Assembly: GCF_027307225.1 (NCBI RefSeq)
Contig: NZ_DAHUXJ010000020.1
Coordinates: forward strand, 37,789-101,788
Length of the DNA stretch: 64,000 nt
Source of the DNA: Bradyrhizobium sp.
GTDB lineage: Bacteria > Pseudomonadota > Alphaproteobacteria > Rhizobiales > Xanthobacteraceae
Reading direction: 5' to 3'
Of this stretch, positions 36,513 through 45,932 are shown piece after piece. The position numbers and the translations under genes were made by a program. Under the pieces are notes generated by a model. It searched no databases, was not told the origin of the DNA, and worked only from the letters and a program-made list of their open reading frames with translations. Positions within the stretch are counted from its first letter, which is position 1. Each line of letters begins with the position of its first letter.

Positions 36513-36640
36513 TTTGGTTCTCCTCCGATCGACGGCGGCTTTGCCGTCAGTTGCCCGTTGGTAATGTGAGACTGAATCCCTGCTTCTCGAGTTGCTCTCC
36601 AACTGCCGTCAGTCGAACTTGTCGGAATTTCCGGTCTCAC

Positions 36641-37624
36641 TCATGGCTTCTCTCCTGCACGAACTACGCAGCGGAATCCGAGATGGCTTGTTGACGTGTC
36701 GATCGGTTCGGCGTGGCGCGCTGCGGGGCGATAGCGGCGGCAATAGTTCGGCGCACAGAGGTGCGAGCCGCCCTTGATGACCTTGCGCGGAATCCTGATC
36801 TGCGGCTGGCACGGATCGTAACTTTCGCTTTCGGGGCCGCCGCGCGGATTTTGCGGGATGCAGCACGGCTTAGCGGCGTCAGCCTCGTGCCTGGTCGACC
36901 ACCAATCTGTGGTCCACTCCCAGACATTGCCAATCATGTCGTGGAGGCCGTAACCGTTCGGCGGAAACGCCGTGACCGGCGAGGTGCGGTCGTATCCGTC
37001 CTCGCACACATTCTGGTTCGGAAAATTGCCCTGCCAGGTGTTCGCCATGTGCTTGCCGTCAGGGGCCAGCGTGTTTCCCCAGGCAAACTCTTCGCCATCC
37101 AGGCCGCCGCGCGCAGCAAATTCCCATTCGGCTTCGGTCGGCAATTCCTTGCCGGCCCATTTGGCGTAGACAGCCGCGTCGTCGTATGAGACGTGCACCA
37201 CCGGATGCTTGTCGAGCACATTGATGCTGCTCTTCGGTCCATAAGGATGCCGCCAGTCCGCGCCCCTCATCAAGGTCCACCACTGACTCCAGTCGCTGAG
37301 GTCGGTCACGCGCGGCAGCGGCGAGAAGACGAGCGATCCCGCAAAGATCAACTGCGGTAGTGCATCGGGATAGTTTTTCGGATCTGGCGGGATCTCAGCG
37401 AAGGTCACGTAGCCCGTAGAGCGCACGAATTCCTTGAATTGCCGGTTCGTCACCGGCGTGCGGTCGATCCAGAAGCCATCGACCGTCGCACGATGAGCCG
37501 GCGCCTCCTCGGGGTAGTGATGGTCGGAGCCCATCCGGAAAGTACCGCCGGGGATCCAGACCATGTCGGGGATGCCGGCGAGATCAGGCGCCTGTTCGAT
37601 TGGTCTGATTTCTTGATGCAACAT
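36641..37624 (-). CDS. Formylglycine-generating enzyme (SUMF1 family)
   Basis: A 327-residue protein with the full FGE fold: IPGGTFRMGSDHHYPEEAPA near residue 24, HPVVHVSYDDAAVYAKWAGK near 140, LPTEAEWEFAARGG near 161, IGNVWEWTTDWW near 226, and GGSHLCAPNYCRRYRPAAR near 286. The two Cys in HLCxxxxC match the copper-binding catalytic pair of aerobic FGE, so it should convert the sulfatase-motif Cys to formylglycine. No signal peptide is present, which fits modification in the cytoplasm before Tat export of the sulfatase at 34425. This contrasts with the SUMF1 domain in the cyclase at 15775, which lacks the Cys pair. Confidence 0.93.
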   Translation of the reverse strand: MLHQEIRPIEQAPDLAGIPDMVWIPGGTFRMGSDHHYPEEAPAHRATVDGFWIDRTPVTNRQFKEFVRSTGYVTFAEIPPDPKNYPDALPQLIFAGSLVFSPLPRVTDLSDWSQWWTLMRGADWRHPYGPKSSINVLDKHPVVHVSYDDAAVYAKWAGKELPTEAEWEFAARGGLDGEEFAWGNTLAPDGKHMANTWQGNFPNQNVCEDGYDRTSPVTAFPPNGYGLHDMIGNVWEWTTDWWSTRHEADAAKPCCIPQNPRGGPESESYDPCQPQIRIPRKVIKGGSHLCAPNYCRRYRPAARHAEPIDTSTSHLGFRCVVRAGEKP

Positions 37625-37651
37625 CGTGGTATCTCCCCGCGCGCTGCATCG

Positions 37652-38179
37652 TTATCGGCAGTAGTCCCAGAATCCCTGGGTACGGGACGGATCGGTGTAG
37701 TACCAGCACATTCCTGGCGCGGGAGCCGCTCCCGCCCAGGCTGCTGCGGTCGCCGCACTCACGAAGCCGATCGCCGCACCGGCCGCGATCGCGCCACCTC
37801 TGGGCCAGCCATACCAGCCGGGACGCGCCCAACCCCCACGTCCTACGACGGCGGTTCTGCTGCGAACAGCGACATTGCCGCGCGGTCCAACGACGGCGGT
37901 ACGGCTGCGATAGGCACCGCCGCGATATCCGACGGCGGCGCCGCCGCGATGGCCAACCATGCCGCCGCGCGGACCGCGCGCCATCCCGCCACGCCGGGCA
38001 ACCGCGCGCACCTCGATGAGATCACCAGATGCCTGCGACGCGGCCTTGATGCCAAAAGCAGAAGGCGTTGCGACATTCAAGGCCGAGGCCGGCGTCATCA
38101 TCACGACGGCGCCCAAACTCCCAATCAGTAGGATCTTGGCGGCGGCTGATGGAAAGTGAAGCTGTGACATTGAACGCAT
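37652..38179 (-). CDS. Secreted Gly/Arg-rich protein, hypothetical
   Basis: 175 residues from the ATG at 38179, which follows GGGAGGGAG. It has a signal peptide (AAAKILLIGSLGAVVMMTPA then SALN), a long low-complexity RGG-like section (ARRGGMARGPRGGMVGHRGG and RSRTAVVG repeated twice), a hydrophobic stretch GAAIGFVSAATAAAWAG, and a short end CWYYTDPSRTQGFWDYCR with two Cys. The CWYY...FWDYC ending is common in exported rhizobial proteins of this type. It lies 27 bases upstream of the FGE gene and may be the first gene of the sulfatase operon. The function is unknown. Confidence 0.7.
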   Translation of the reverse strand: MRSMSQLHFPSAAAKILLIGSLGAVVMMTPASALNVATPSAFGIKAASQASGDLIEVRAVARRGGMARGPRGGMVGHRGGAAVGYRGGAYRSRTAVVGPRGNVAVRSRTAVVGRGGWARPGWYGWPRGGAIAAGAAIGFVSAATAAAWAGAAPAPGMCWYYTDPSRTQGFWDYCR

Positions 38180-38605
38180 GTTACTCCCTCCCAATTTCCG
38201 AGATGTCTTTCAGGGTAAAACGTCAGACCTCGTCCGCTTTGGCGCACATGCTTTCGCGCGCAGCATCTCGCTGCGCGTTCTCCGATTTGAGCCGGAGGTA
38301 TCCGCGTGCCCATTCTCGTTGAGGTTTAGATGCTAGGCCAATCCGGCCACGCTGTGATGTGCAGTTTGTGCCAATCGACATCGCAGTCCGGCCCACGCTT
38401 AACGAATGATGACAGAGATCGGTCAAGATCTTCCCGTCGCTCGAGCAGGCTCATTCGATAAAACAAGGAGAACTCTTCGACTTGATTTAAATCAAGGTGC
38501 CCCACGCTTGCCGCGTTTTGGTCGCGGGACACTTGGTCGCATTCGCGGGATTTCGTGCTGTTGTCACATCACCGATCACGCTATCGTCGTCTGATTTGGA
38601 CAGCA
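38180..38605. other. Intergenic region between the sulfatase operon and an AraC remnant
   Basis: About 430 bases, the likely promoter region of the minus-strand sulfatase operon. Frames here are short and unsupported. Confidence 0.35.
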
Positions 38606-39239
38606 ATGGCGAGGGTGGCGGTGGCCCAGCACCTCAGAGTCGAAAGACGCGATCTCGATGGCTTCGAGGGTTTGCAGCAAGCAGTCAAGGGTACGCATTT
38701 TGATATCCTGCAGCTCGGCCGCGGCAAACTGGGCGGATGCATTTCCCATCTGGGAATCGGTGACTTCACGCTGAGTGTCTGCGCCTTCAGTGAAGGCGTC
38801 TGCGCACAGCGCACTTCCGCAGACGTGAAGATACTCGTCGGCATGTTGCTGGGCGCCGCGGATCGGGTGACCCAGTGGTCGTTCGACATGCTGCCTTCGG
38901 ACATCGTCGTGATACCTCCGCAGGCAGAGCATCACGCCGTTCACTGTGGCGCATCTGCTTATGCGGTCATTCGACTGGACCCACACGAACTGCCGACGGT
39001 CTTCGGCGGCGATCCCTGGTTGAGCGATGCGGAAAATTGGCGTGAGAAGAATCGTTATCGGGCAAATCTGGAACCGTCACACACAAATTGTGACCGACCA
39101 CGGCTTTTGGGAGCTTGGCCGGTTTGCGGTTGCCTCCCGCACGCTGTTTGGAGAGTCGCCGTCGGACACATTGCGGCAGTCCACATGCCAGGCCACGTTG
39201 GTGCCCGGCAGTTTCTCATCTCTTGCGGGTGTCCACTGA
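38606..39239 (+). pseudogene. AraC-type regulator with internal deletion
   Basis: The N-terminal ligand-binding half is intact in one frame: LDGFEGLQQAVKGTHFDILQ, LGIGDFTLSVCAFSEGV, VTQWSFDMLPSDIVVIPP and DAENWREKNRYRA. About 30 codons later a second frame encodes DHGFWELGRFAVASRTLFGE then SPSDTLRQ, the last helix of an AraC DNA-binding domain. The first helix-turn-helix and linker are missing, and the two parts are in different frames. The gene is therefore dead or makes an N-domain only. It lies divergent from the sulfatase operon and may once have regulated it. Confidence 0.78.
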
Positions 39240-39370
39240 GGCCGGGGCGGGCTGCAGACCTCGCCCCCTCCGCACCCGGCTTTCGATAGCCGATAATTGG
39301 TAACGTCGTCTTCACGGCTTCGCTTTGACGCTTCACAGCGAGCAGTTCGACAGCTCGAGCTCTCGTTCGC

Positions 39371-40096
39371 TCAACCTACCATCTCGACTTTCCCGCTTTT
39401 GAGCCGGTAGATGCCGCCGACGACTTTCAGCTTTTTTTCGCCCACCGCCGCGCTGAGGATGGGTGCCGCTGATCTTAGCTTGGCTACGTTATCGATGACG
39501 TTCTGTCGGATCGCGTTGTCGAGAGCATCCCCGCTTTGTGAGGAAGCCGCTTTGACCGACGGCGCAATGGCTGCGACCAGGGAGGGAATGTGTCCGGGCG
39601 GCGGCTTGCCGTCTTTCAGCGACTTGATGGTCGCGTCGACGGCACCGCAGGCGTCATGCCCCAGAACCAGAATGAGCGGCGTATTGAGGACCGCGACCGC
39701 ATACTCGAGACTGGCGATGGTCTCTTCGCTGGCGAAATTGCCGGCGATACGGCACACAAAAAGATCACCACGGCCGCTATCGAATGCATATTCGGGAGCT
39801 ATACGCGAGTCGGCACAGCTCAAGATCGCTGCAAATGGGTTTTGGCCGGCCGCTAACGCCTCGCGCTCGTGCTTGAAATCGTGGCGCCGCATCAGCCCTT
39901 CCACATAGCGTTCGTTGCCCTGGACCAGTCGTTTGAGAGAGTCCTCCGGGGAAAGTACGTTCTGCGGTTTAGGCGGCTTCGATTCCTTCTCTTTCGCGCT
40001 CACCTCGCCGGCGAGCAAGAACCCTGCCGAAGAAGCCGCAAACAGGCCAAGTGCCCGCCGAGAGATGCCCCTGCCGGGCCGGCAGATCTCACACAT
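39371..40096 (-). CDS. Beta-class carbonic anhydrase with export signal
   Basis: 241 residues from the ATG at 40096 (GAGAGG upstream); the longer frame to 40243 is not used. A twin-arginine-like signal, GISRRALGLFAASSAGFLLA, precedes the domain. Zinc-site motifs of beta-carbonic anhydrases are present: AILSCADSRIAPE (Cys, Asp-Arg dyad) and LVLGHDACGAVDA (His, Cys). The enzyme interconverts CO2 and bicarbonate, here probably in the periplasm. It is a single gene with no obvious operon partner. Confidence 0.92.
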   Translation of the reverse strand: MCEICRPGRGISRRALGLFAASSAGFLLAGEVSAKEKESKPPKPQNVLSPEDSLKRLVQGNERYVEGLMRRHDFKHEREALAAGQNPFAAILSCADSRIAPEYAFDSGRGDLFVCRIAGNFASEETIASLEYAVAVLNTPLILVLGHDACGAVDATIKSLKDGKPPPGHIPSLVAAIAPSVKAASSQSGDALDNAIRQNVIDNVAKLRSAAPILSAAVGEKKLKVVGGIYRLKSGKVEMVG

Positions 40097-40245
40097 GTCT
40101 TCCTCTCGATCGGTTCGGTTTTGCTTCGACCGGTATATCACTTCGATCGTAGGCTGAGATACCGCTCGCGCTATGCAAATTCGGCGGATCAGTACCGTCC
40201 TCCAAATCCGGCTCAGGAGGGCCGCCGCGGCCCAAGCTATCACAA

Positions 40246-40280
40246 TGCAAAATGGCCGCTAGCTAGGCGGCCCAATTGCA
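40246..40280. terminator. Large imperfect palindrome, possible terminator
   Basis: TGCAAAATGGCCGC and GCGGCCCAATTGCA form a 14-bp stem with three mismatches around TAGCTAG. CTAG is in the loop, but the stem is not that of the dispersed repeat. It lies 150 bases upstream of the carbonic anhydrase start and downstream of the reductase gene, and could end the 43.4-40.5 kb transcript. Confidence 0.45.
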
Positions 40281-40405
40281 TTTCGAATGTTTGATCGTGC
40301 GAGTTCTTGGCCGCACGGGCTCGGGTTGCGCTGGCGGAGCTTAGTGTTGCACCTGCCCGCTATGTTTAGGGGGGCCGGGTTTATAATGATGTTGGTGGTG
40401 AAGCC

Positions 40406-40516
40406 GGGTTGCGATGGGGCCGATTTTGAAACCCATGGCTCGTCGACGTAGACATAGCACGTCGCGCAAATCGCGTTGCCGCCGCATTCCGCGACGATTC
40501 CTTTGATGCCGTGACC
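40406..40516 (-). pseudogene. 2Fe-2S ferredoxin remnant
   Basis: The minus strand reads HGIKGIVAECGGNAICATCY then VYVDEPW. This is the core of an adrenodoxin-type ferredoxin, with Cys spacing C-x5-C-x2-C for the first three cluster ligands. The N-terminal beta-strands and the fourth Cys region are missing, and the frame runs into unrelated sequence. It lies 19 bases downstream of the ferredoxin-reductase gene, so it was probably once part of that operon. Confidence 0.65.
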
Positions 40517-40534
40517 TAGCGAGTGCGGCGTGTC

Positions 40535-41569
40535 CTACGCCGCGCGCAGAGTTTCGGGAGCCTTTCGGGAGCGATCCAGCCAGCCAACGAAGCGCGCCAC
40601 CAGACCGGAGGGCTCGCCACTATTGTCGTTTGGCGCGAACGGGTCCGCGTAACATCTGGCGCCTGCCGCCTTGGCAAGCTCAGCCACCGTTTCGGTCATG
40701 CCGGGCGCACCCGCGGTATAGACGAGGTCTTCCGGCGACAGGGCTGGCAGGTAATCCGTGGGCTGGCCACTTCGGATGGCGTACGAGACGCTCTGCGGCT
40801 CCGACACGACCGGGACAATGGTGACGTTAGGGAAGCGTGCCAATCGGCACAAGGCGCCATGCATGTAGAACGACCGGAGCTTTCGAGTGGAAACGACGAA
40901 TGCGAGCTCGCGCTGCGGACGCTCGGTGATGGCGGCGGCTGCGATTGCCCACATCGGTGCAAACCCGGTCCCACCGGCGATCAGAATCACGCGACCGCGA
41001 TGGTTGCGCCGGTGAAATGCGCTGCCGAACGGGCCCGACAGCCTCACGCGGTGGCCAACGCGAATCCTGGTTCCGATCACGGAAGATACGGCTCCGTGCG
41101 GCAGGCGCCGGATGTGAAAATTCAGCCGGCGGCTGCGCGGCGCCCCCTCAAGCGGATAGGTCGGGCTATAGCATCGCGCCGGAAAGCCTCGAAATTGAAG
41201 CTTGCAATATTGGCCGGGCAAGTGCCGGAACGGTCGCTGGAGCTCAAGGCCGACGCCGACGACATCGGGGGCAAGCCGAACCAATTCGGCCACGCGCGCC
41301 GGCGTCGAAATTGGTTCGGGCGTGGGCTCAGCGACGACTTGAAGATCGGAGACGATCCGCGCCTGGCAGGCGTAGATCATATCGCTGTTGTCATCGGTAC
41401 CGCCGAATACCTTGCCATCCACTAGACGCACCCGACAGGACCCGCAAATGCCGCTGCGGCAGTCGTAGGGCAGCTCGACGCCGCTCATCAGCGCGCCGTC
41501 GAGCAGGAGATCACCGCAATTGGCAAGAAACGTCTCGTTGTTGAAGGTCACCTTGCAAATCTTAGCCAT
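40535..41569 (-). CDS. 2Fe-2S ferredoxin-NAD(P)H oxidoreductase
   Basis: A 344-residue protein with an N-terminal plant-type ferredoxin domain (CRSGICGSC at residues 37-45 and Cys in MIYACQA near 68), then an FAD domain (LQFRGFPARCYSPTYPL, with RCYSPT as the flavin motif), then the NAD(P) domain with VILIAGGTGFAPMWAIAAAA near 195 and VYTAGAPGMTETV near 289. This is the architecture of oxygenase reductases such as benzoate or phenol hydroxylase reductases. Its start overlaps the stop of the cytochrome gene (TAATG), so the two are translationally coupled. It may reduce the adjacent cytochrome. Confidence 0.9.
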   Translation of the reverse strand: MAKICKVTFNNETFLANCGDLLLDGALMSGVELPYDCRSGICGSCRVRLVDGKVFGGTDDNSDMIYACQARIVSDLQVVAEPTPEPISTPARVAELVRLAPDVVGVGLELQRPFRHLPGQYCKLQFRGFPARCYSPTYPLEGAPRSRRLNFHIRRLPHGAVSSVIGTRIRVGHRVRLSGPFGSAFHRRNHRGRVILIAGGTGFAPMWAIAAAAITERPQRELAFVVSTRKLRSFYMHGALCRLARFPNVTIVPVVSEPQSVSYAIRSGQPTDYLPALSPEDLVYTAGAPGMTETVAELAKAAGARCYADPFAPNDNSGEPSGLVARFVGWLDRSRKAPETLRAA

Positions 41570-43380
41570 TACTCCACCTCAATGCGAATTGGACGGACAT
41601 GACGCGTGTGCCCGATCTGGCTATGATCGAAGGCTGCGACACGCATGAAGACGCCTGTCTTGATCGGGACGTCAAACTGGCTGTGCGTATCGAGGCGACG
41701 CGCGACCTCGAGCGACCAGTGGCCGGAGGCCCATCGCGCCGCGCATCGAACGTCGGCGCGATCGCCTGAAAATTCTCCCGATATGATCACCCCGGGAATG
41801 ACGGTGCCGACGGGAATCTGACGGTCCAGCTCCGTCGTGTACGGCACCGATTCGGTCTCTGTCATGAACCAGCGCGCGCCGTCGCTCTCGCCGACCTCCG
41901 GATCGAGATTGATGGATCCCATCGCCGCGGTCGTCGCGGCCGCATCCTTCGGCAATCGGCGCGGCCTGATCAATTGATTGCGGTCCGTCGGGTTCAATGG
42001 CGCATCGAAATTGTTGAAATAGTTTGCAGTGCCGGGGTCGGGCGCGAATCCGCCCCTGTACGGAACGACATTATTCAATTGCATCGGGGTCGGCTTGAGC
42101 GGCGGGCCGAAATGATCGTCATCCATCCAGCCGCTTGGGCCGCCGCTGGTGGCCTTCCATTGCCACACATCCGCATAGATTCCCTCGGCCGGTGTGTAAT
42201 GCAGGCCTCTCCCGGTCTTGGTCGCCGGTGCGTCTGCAACCGGCTGTGGGCCAGCGTGGAAAGTGTGGTCGCCGGCAAGCGTTGCCTCCAGCGTCGTGAA
42301 CAAGATGGCGAACTTGTCTTCATTGAAGTCGCGCTCTTCGCCCCTCTCATAGCCGTCATGAAGCAGCTGCCAACCGTCGGCCCTCTTGATTAGCGGCAGT
42401 TGCTTCAGCGATCGCGTGGGATCCTCCCAGGTGAACAGGAAATACGCCCAGGTACCGTCGTGCACCGCGCGAATATTGATCCTGGTTTCACCCTTGCCGT
42501 CGAAATTGTCGCCCTGATTTGTCATCAGAGAGAATGGCTGGATGTTTCGCCAAACCGGATCGGACGTGTCGCCGTCAAGAATGGGAGCTTCCCCGCTCGA
42601 GATCCGGTGGATGTACAGGCTGTCAACCACCAGAACATCGGTCCCGATCAGCACGCCGGTGCCCAGAATTGCAAAGGCCGCTGCAACAATGAAAGGGTTT
42701 GAATGCAATGTGACGTCTCGCTGTTTTGCGGCGCTGCCAGTTTGCGCCCCCGCCTGCGGCCGCTGCCGAGACGGCGCCGCCGGCTGTCCGGATTGTTCGA
42801 CCAGCAACGCGAGTAGCTCCGCGGCATCTAGGCGAGGTGGCGGAGGCGGCAAACGTCCCGGACGAACAATGCGAAAAAGCTGCGAAGTGCCGCCGATCAT
42901 GACCTGGACGACAACATGCAGGCAGGTAAAGAGCGGAACGGCCCAGCTCGCCCACCAGTGTGCGGCCGCTACGCCATGGTCCGCGAAGAGACCAAAATAG
43001 AGAAGGCCGCCACTGACGATCAGGGTCGCCATGGTGAGGAAGAACACCCAGGTAAGAAGGACGCTGAACGCGCCGAGACGGCCGTGCTTTCGCCCGATCA
43101 ACGCGCGCAGACGGAGTTTGTCCAATCGAACGCGGCTGCTAAGCCCGGATCGGACTAGATAGACCGTGTAGGCGATCGCAATCGCGATCAGCACCACGGC
43201 GGCTTCGATGTGCATCGTCCAGACGTTCGTCCGTGGCAGCAACGCATCGAACAGGTTGATCCACGTTCGCCCCGGCGCTTCCGTAGCGATGCGCAGACCG
43301 CTGAGGAAGGCGACGCCGATTGCCGCGACGACCAGCCAGTGCAACAGGACCGTGCCGTAATCGGTCTTCCGCTGTCTCAC
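41569..43380 (-). CDS. Cytochrome b561-type membrane domain fused to ethylbenzene-dehydrogenase-like heme domain
   Basis: A 603-residue protein. Residues 1-180 form four membrane helices with cytochrome b561-type His residues: VLLHWLVVAAIG near 13, TMHIEAAVVLIA near 57, and further His in VAAAHWWASW and TCLHVVVQVM. A Pro/Gln-rich cytoplasmic linker and a fifth helix near 228-250 follow (PFIVAAAFAILGTGVLIGTD). The rest, about 260-603, resembles the gamma-subunit domain of ethylbenzene/DMSO dehydrogenases, with LDGDTSDPVWRNIQPFSLMT and WAYFLFTWEDPTRS, which binds heme b in the periplasm. The fusion would carry electrons across the membrane. It is coupled to the ferredoxin reductase downstream; no molybdenum subunit is in the window. 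Confidence 0.85.
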   Translation of the reverse strand: MRQRKTDYGTVLLHWLVVAAIGVAFLSGLRIATEAPGRTWINLFDALLPRTNVWTMHIEAAVVLIAIAIAYTVYLVRSGLSSRVRLDKLRLRALIGRKHGRLGAFSVLLTWVFFLTMATLIVSGGLLYFGLFADHGVAAAHWWASWAVPLFTCLHVVVQVMIGGTSQLFRIVRPGRLPPPPPRLDAAELLALLVEQSGQPAAPSRQRPQAGAQTGSAAKQRDVTLHSNPFIVAAAFAILGTGVLIGTDVLVVDSLYIHRISSGEAPILDGDTSDPVWRNIQPFSLMTNQGDNFDGKGETRINIRAVHDGTWAYFLFTWEDPTRSLKQLPLIKRADGWQLLHDGYERGEERDFNEDKFAILFTTLEATLAGDHTFHAGPQPVADAPATKTGRGLHYTPAEGIYADVWQWKATSGGPSGWMDDDHFGPPLKPTPMQLNNVVPYRGGFAPDPGTANYFNNFDAPLNPTDRNQLIRPRRLPKDAAATTAAMGSINLDPEVGESDGARWFMTETESVPYTTELDRQIPVGTVIPGVIISGEFSGDRADVRCAARWASGHWSLEVARRLDTHSQFDVPIKTGVFMRVAAFDHSQIGHTRHVRPIRIEVE

Positions 43381-44108
43381 CCGCGCACTCCCTTTTCACG
43401 CGTGCGGCGGGCTTCGGTTTTCGTTCGGCACGCGTCATTTACGTATCTGCCAGATACGCAATACGAATCTCGATCGGATATCTCCGAGCGCAGCCGTACA
43501 ATAACTTGATAACGCATACTCAACTGTTCCCCAAAGAGAAGATCGCCGGTCAGCGAACAAAACTTCTCCTTTCGTCGACGCGCAGCATCGTCGTCCAAAC
43601 AAACACGCCCGGCTGAATTGAACGATTGCACCAGTCTGCGCGTGGTTGAGTCGCTAGCTGCGGATCCCAGGACTACCCGGCGGGTTCGCGCTGTATGCCA
43701 ACCGGCTCATGTTACTTCTCCCCTGCTTTTCGTCGCGCCGTCGGCTTCGAAAGAAACTGACGAACGCCGTTGGCCGACCGGACAAAGATATTCGGGTTCG
43801 TGGCGTCATTCGGCCGAGACGAGGGCCAATCGCTGTTGAAGCAAGGTGATAGGCTGACGATTCTATGACTGCGATCATGGCGCGTAGCCGCCACCCGCGC
43901 GTCACCGAAATAATAATGTCTTCGTGCGGCGGTGCGAGTCGGTCGATTGCACATCTCTCACGCTGAATTTTCTTTGTGATTCGAACCGTCCGTTTGTCTC
44001 GCGTCGCCAGAATGCCGCAGCGAAGTGGTCGTCGGTCCAATTGCTGCCGGAAAATGGACAGCATCCGCTGCCAACAAAAGTTCGACTAACGCGCGGTGAG
44101 AAGATGCA
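43381..44108. other. Divergent intergenic region
   Basis: About 730 bases between the minus-strand cytochrome gene and the plus-strand secretion operon. Open frames in it are short and unsupported. It should contain both promoters; an AT-richer patch near 43490-43520 is the best candidate by eye. Confidence 0.35.
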
Positions 44109-45932
44109 ATGGGGAGTGACATGCAAGATCGGCGACCGTCTTCGCGGTTCAGCCCACGCAGTTTTCTGGCAACGGCAGCGGATGATCCGGTCTCGCGCGC
44201 TCTGCGCGAGAGTGCGCGACGGATGACCGGTATTGCCATATTCAGCGGCGTGATCAATCTGTTGATGCTGTCCGGCTCTCTTTATATGCTGCAGGTCTAT
44301 GACCGGGTCATTCCGAGCCGCAATCTTGCAACATTGTTTGGTCTTTCGGCGATAGTGCTGCTTGCCTATCTGGTGCAGGGATATTTCGAGGCGCTGCGGG
44401 CAAGGATGCTGTGCCGGGTCGCAACGCTTTTTGATGTCGACCTACAGGAAGCGATCCACAATGCACTGGTGACGTTACCACTTCGAGGTGTGAAGCCGGC
44501 TGCCATGCAGCAGCCATCGCGCGATCTCGAGCAGGTCCGCGCTTTCATGTCGAGCATGGGACCGACGGCGTTCCTCGACATGCCCTGGATTCCGATATTC
44601 CTGCTCGGACTGTTTTTGTTTCATCCCGTGATTGGAATGACCGCGCTGGCAGGAACCATATCGATCGTGGCCATGACGGTCCTGACCGAACGCCTATCGC
44701 GTGGAGCGGCCAAGGCCGCGACGGAGTCCAGCGCACAGCGGCAGGTGCTCGTGGACGCTATCCAGCGCAACGCCGAGGTCATCCGCGCGCTCGGCATGAC
44801 GGATCGATTCAAGGCGCGGTGGTCGCAATCGAACGAGCGATACCTGCAGGAAAATATGCGTGCCGCCGACCTGTTCGCCAATCTCGGCTCGGGCGCCAAG
44901 GTGCTGCGTTATGTCCTGCAGTCCGGGATGCTGGGGGTGGGTGCCTATTTGGTCGTCTCCGACAAAGCTTCCGGCGGAATCATGATCGCGTCCTCCATCA
45001 TGATGGGGCGGGCGTTGGCGCCAGTCGAGGTCGCCTTGTCCAGCTGGAAGCAGCTTGTTGCCGCTCGTCAGGGGATCACGCGGCTGCGCGCGATTTGCAA
45101 GGAGACGGCAAGACCGCCGGTGCCGTTATTGGACCTGGCGCGTCCCTGCCGCGAATTCGTCGTCCAGCAGCTCACAGTCGCAGCGCCTGCCACCGATACG
45201 CCCATCGTCTCGAGCGTTAGTTTCGCGCTCACAGCGGGTATGGGCCTGGCTTTGCTGGGGGCCAGCGCATCCGGCAAAACCTCGCTTTCCAAGGCGCTGG
45301 TCGGAATTTGGCCGGCCAAGTCCGGCACAGTTCGACTCGATGGCGCTGCGATCGATCAGTGGCGAAGCGAGGATCTCGGACGGCATATCGGCTATCTGCC
45401 GCAGGAAGTCGCCTTGTTTGACGGTACCATCGCCGAAAACATCTGCCGCTTCGATGAGCGCGCGACATCAGAGGCAATTATCAGGGCGGCGCAGATCGCT
45501 GGCGTTCACGATCTCATCCTTCGCCTGCCTAACGGCTATTCGACCCCGATCGGTCAGGGTGGCTTGTCGCTGTCGGCGGGTCAGCGGCAGAGAATCGGGC
45601 TCGCGCGTGCCATCTATGGCGATCCGTTTCTGGTCGTACTCGACGAGCCCAACGCGAATCTCGATACCGATGGCGAGAACGCATTGAGCCGTGCCATCCA
45701 GATCCTGCGCCAAAGCAAGAGCGTTGTGATCGTGATATCGCATCGCCCCAGCGTGATTGCGGCATTGGATATGGCGCTCGTGCTTTACGAAGGAAGATCG
45801 ATCGCCTTCGGCCCGTGCCGGGAGATATTCGCTCGCGTCGGTGCAACCGTGACGCAGAACGCGCCGAGAACCCAAGCGCGCCCCGGTCCCAAGTCGGCGC
45901 CGCAATACGCCGCAGTGCCTGAGCACGTCTAG
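44109..45932 (+). CDS. Type I secretion ABC transporter (PrtD/HlyB type without peptidase domain)
   Basis: A 607-residue protein with an N-terminal transmembrane domain (IFSGVINLLMLSGSLYMLQV near 44, LATLFGLSAIVLLAYLVQGY, FLLGLFLFHPVIGMTALAG) and a C-terminal ATPase. Walker A is LLGASASGKTSL near residue 385, the signature is LSLSAGQRQR near 482, and Walker B is FLVVLDEPNANLD near 505. It lacks the C39 peptidase or peptidase-like domain, as in PrtD-type exporters. The start could be 44121 (GGGGAG just upstream). Its stop TAG is part of the CTAG edge of a repeat (45929-45932). It pairs with the fusion protein at 46261; TolC is not in the window. Confidence 0.92.
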   Translation: MGSDMQDRRPSSRFSPRSFLATAADDPVSRALRESARRMTGIAIFSGVINLLMLSGSLYMLQVYDRVIPSRNLATLFGLSAIVLLAYLVQGYFEALRARMLCRVATLFDVDLQEAIHNALVTLPLRGVKPAAMQQPSRDLEQVRAFMSSMGPTAFLDMPWIPIFLLGLFLFHPVIGMTALAGTISIVAMTVLTERLSRGAAKAATESSAQRQVLVDAIQRNAEVIRALGMTDRFKARWSQSNERYLQENMRAADLFANLGSGAKVLRYVLQSGMLGVGAYLVVSDKASGGIMIASSIMMGRALAPVEVALSSWKQLVAARQGITRLRAICKETARPPVPLLDLARPCREFVVQQLTVAAPATDTPIVSSVSFALTAGMGLALLGASASGKTSLSKALVGIWPAKSGTVRLDGAAIDQWRSEDLGRHIGYLPQEVALFDGTIAENICRFDERATSEAIIRAAQIAGVHDLILRLPNGYSTPIGQGGLSLSAGQRQRIGLARAIYGDPFLVVLDEPNANLDTDGENALSRAIQILRQSKSVVIVISHRPSVIAALDMALVLYEGRSIAFGPCREIFARVGATVTQNAPRTQARPGPKSAPQYAAVPEHV

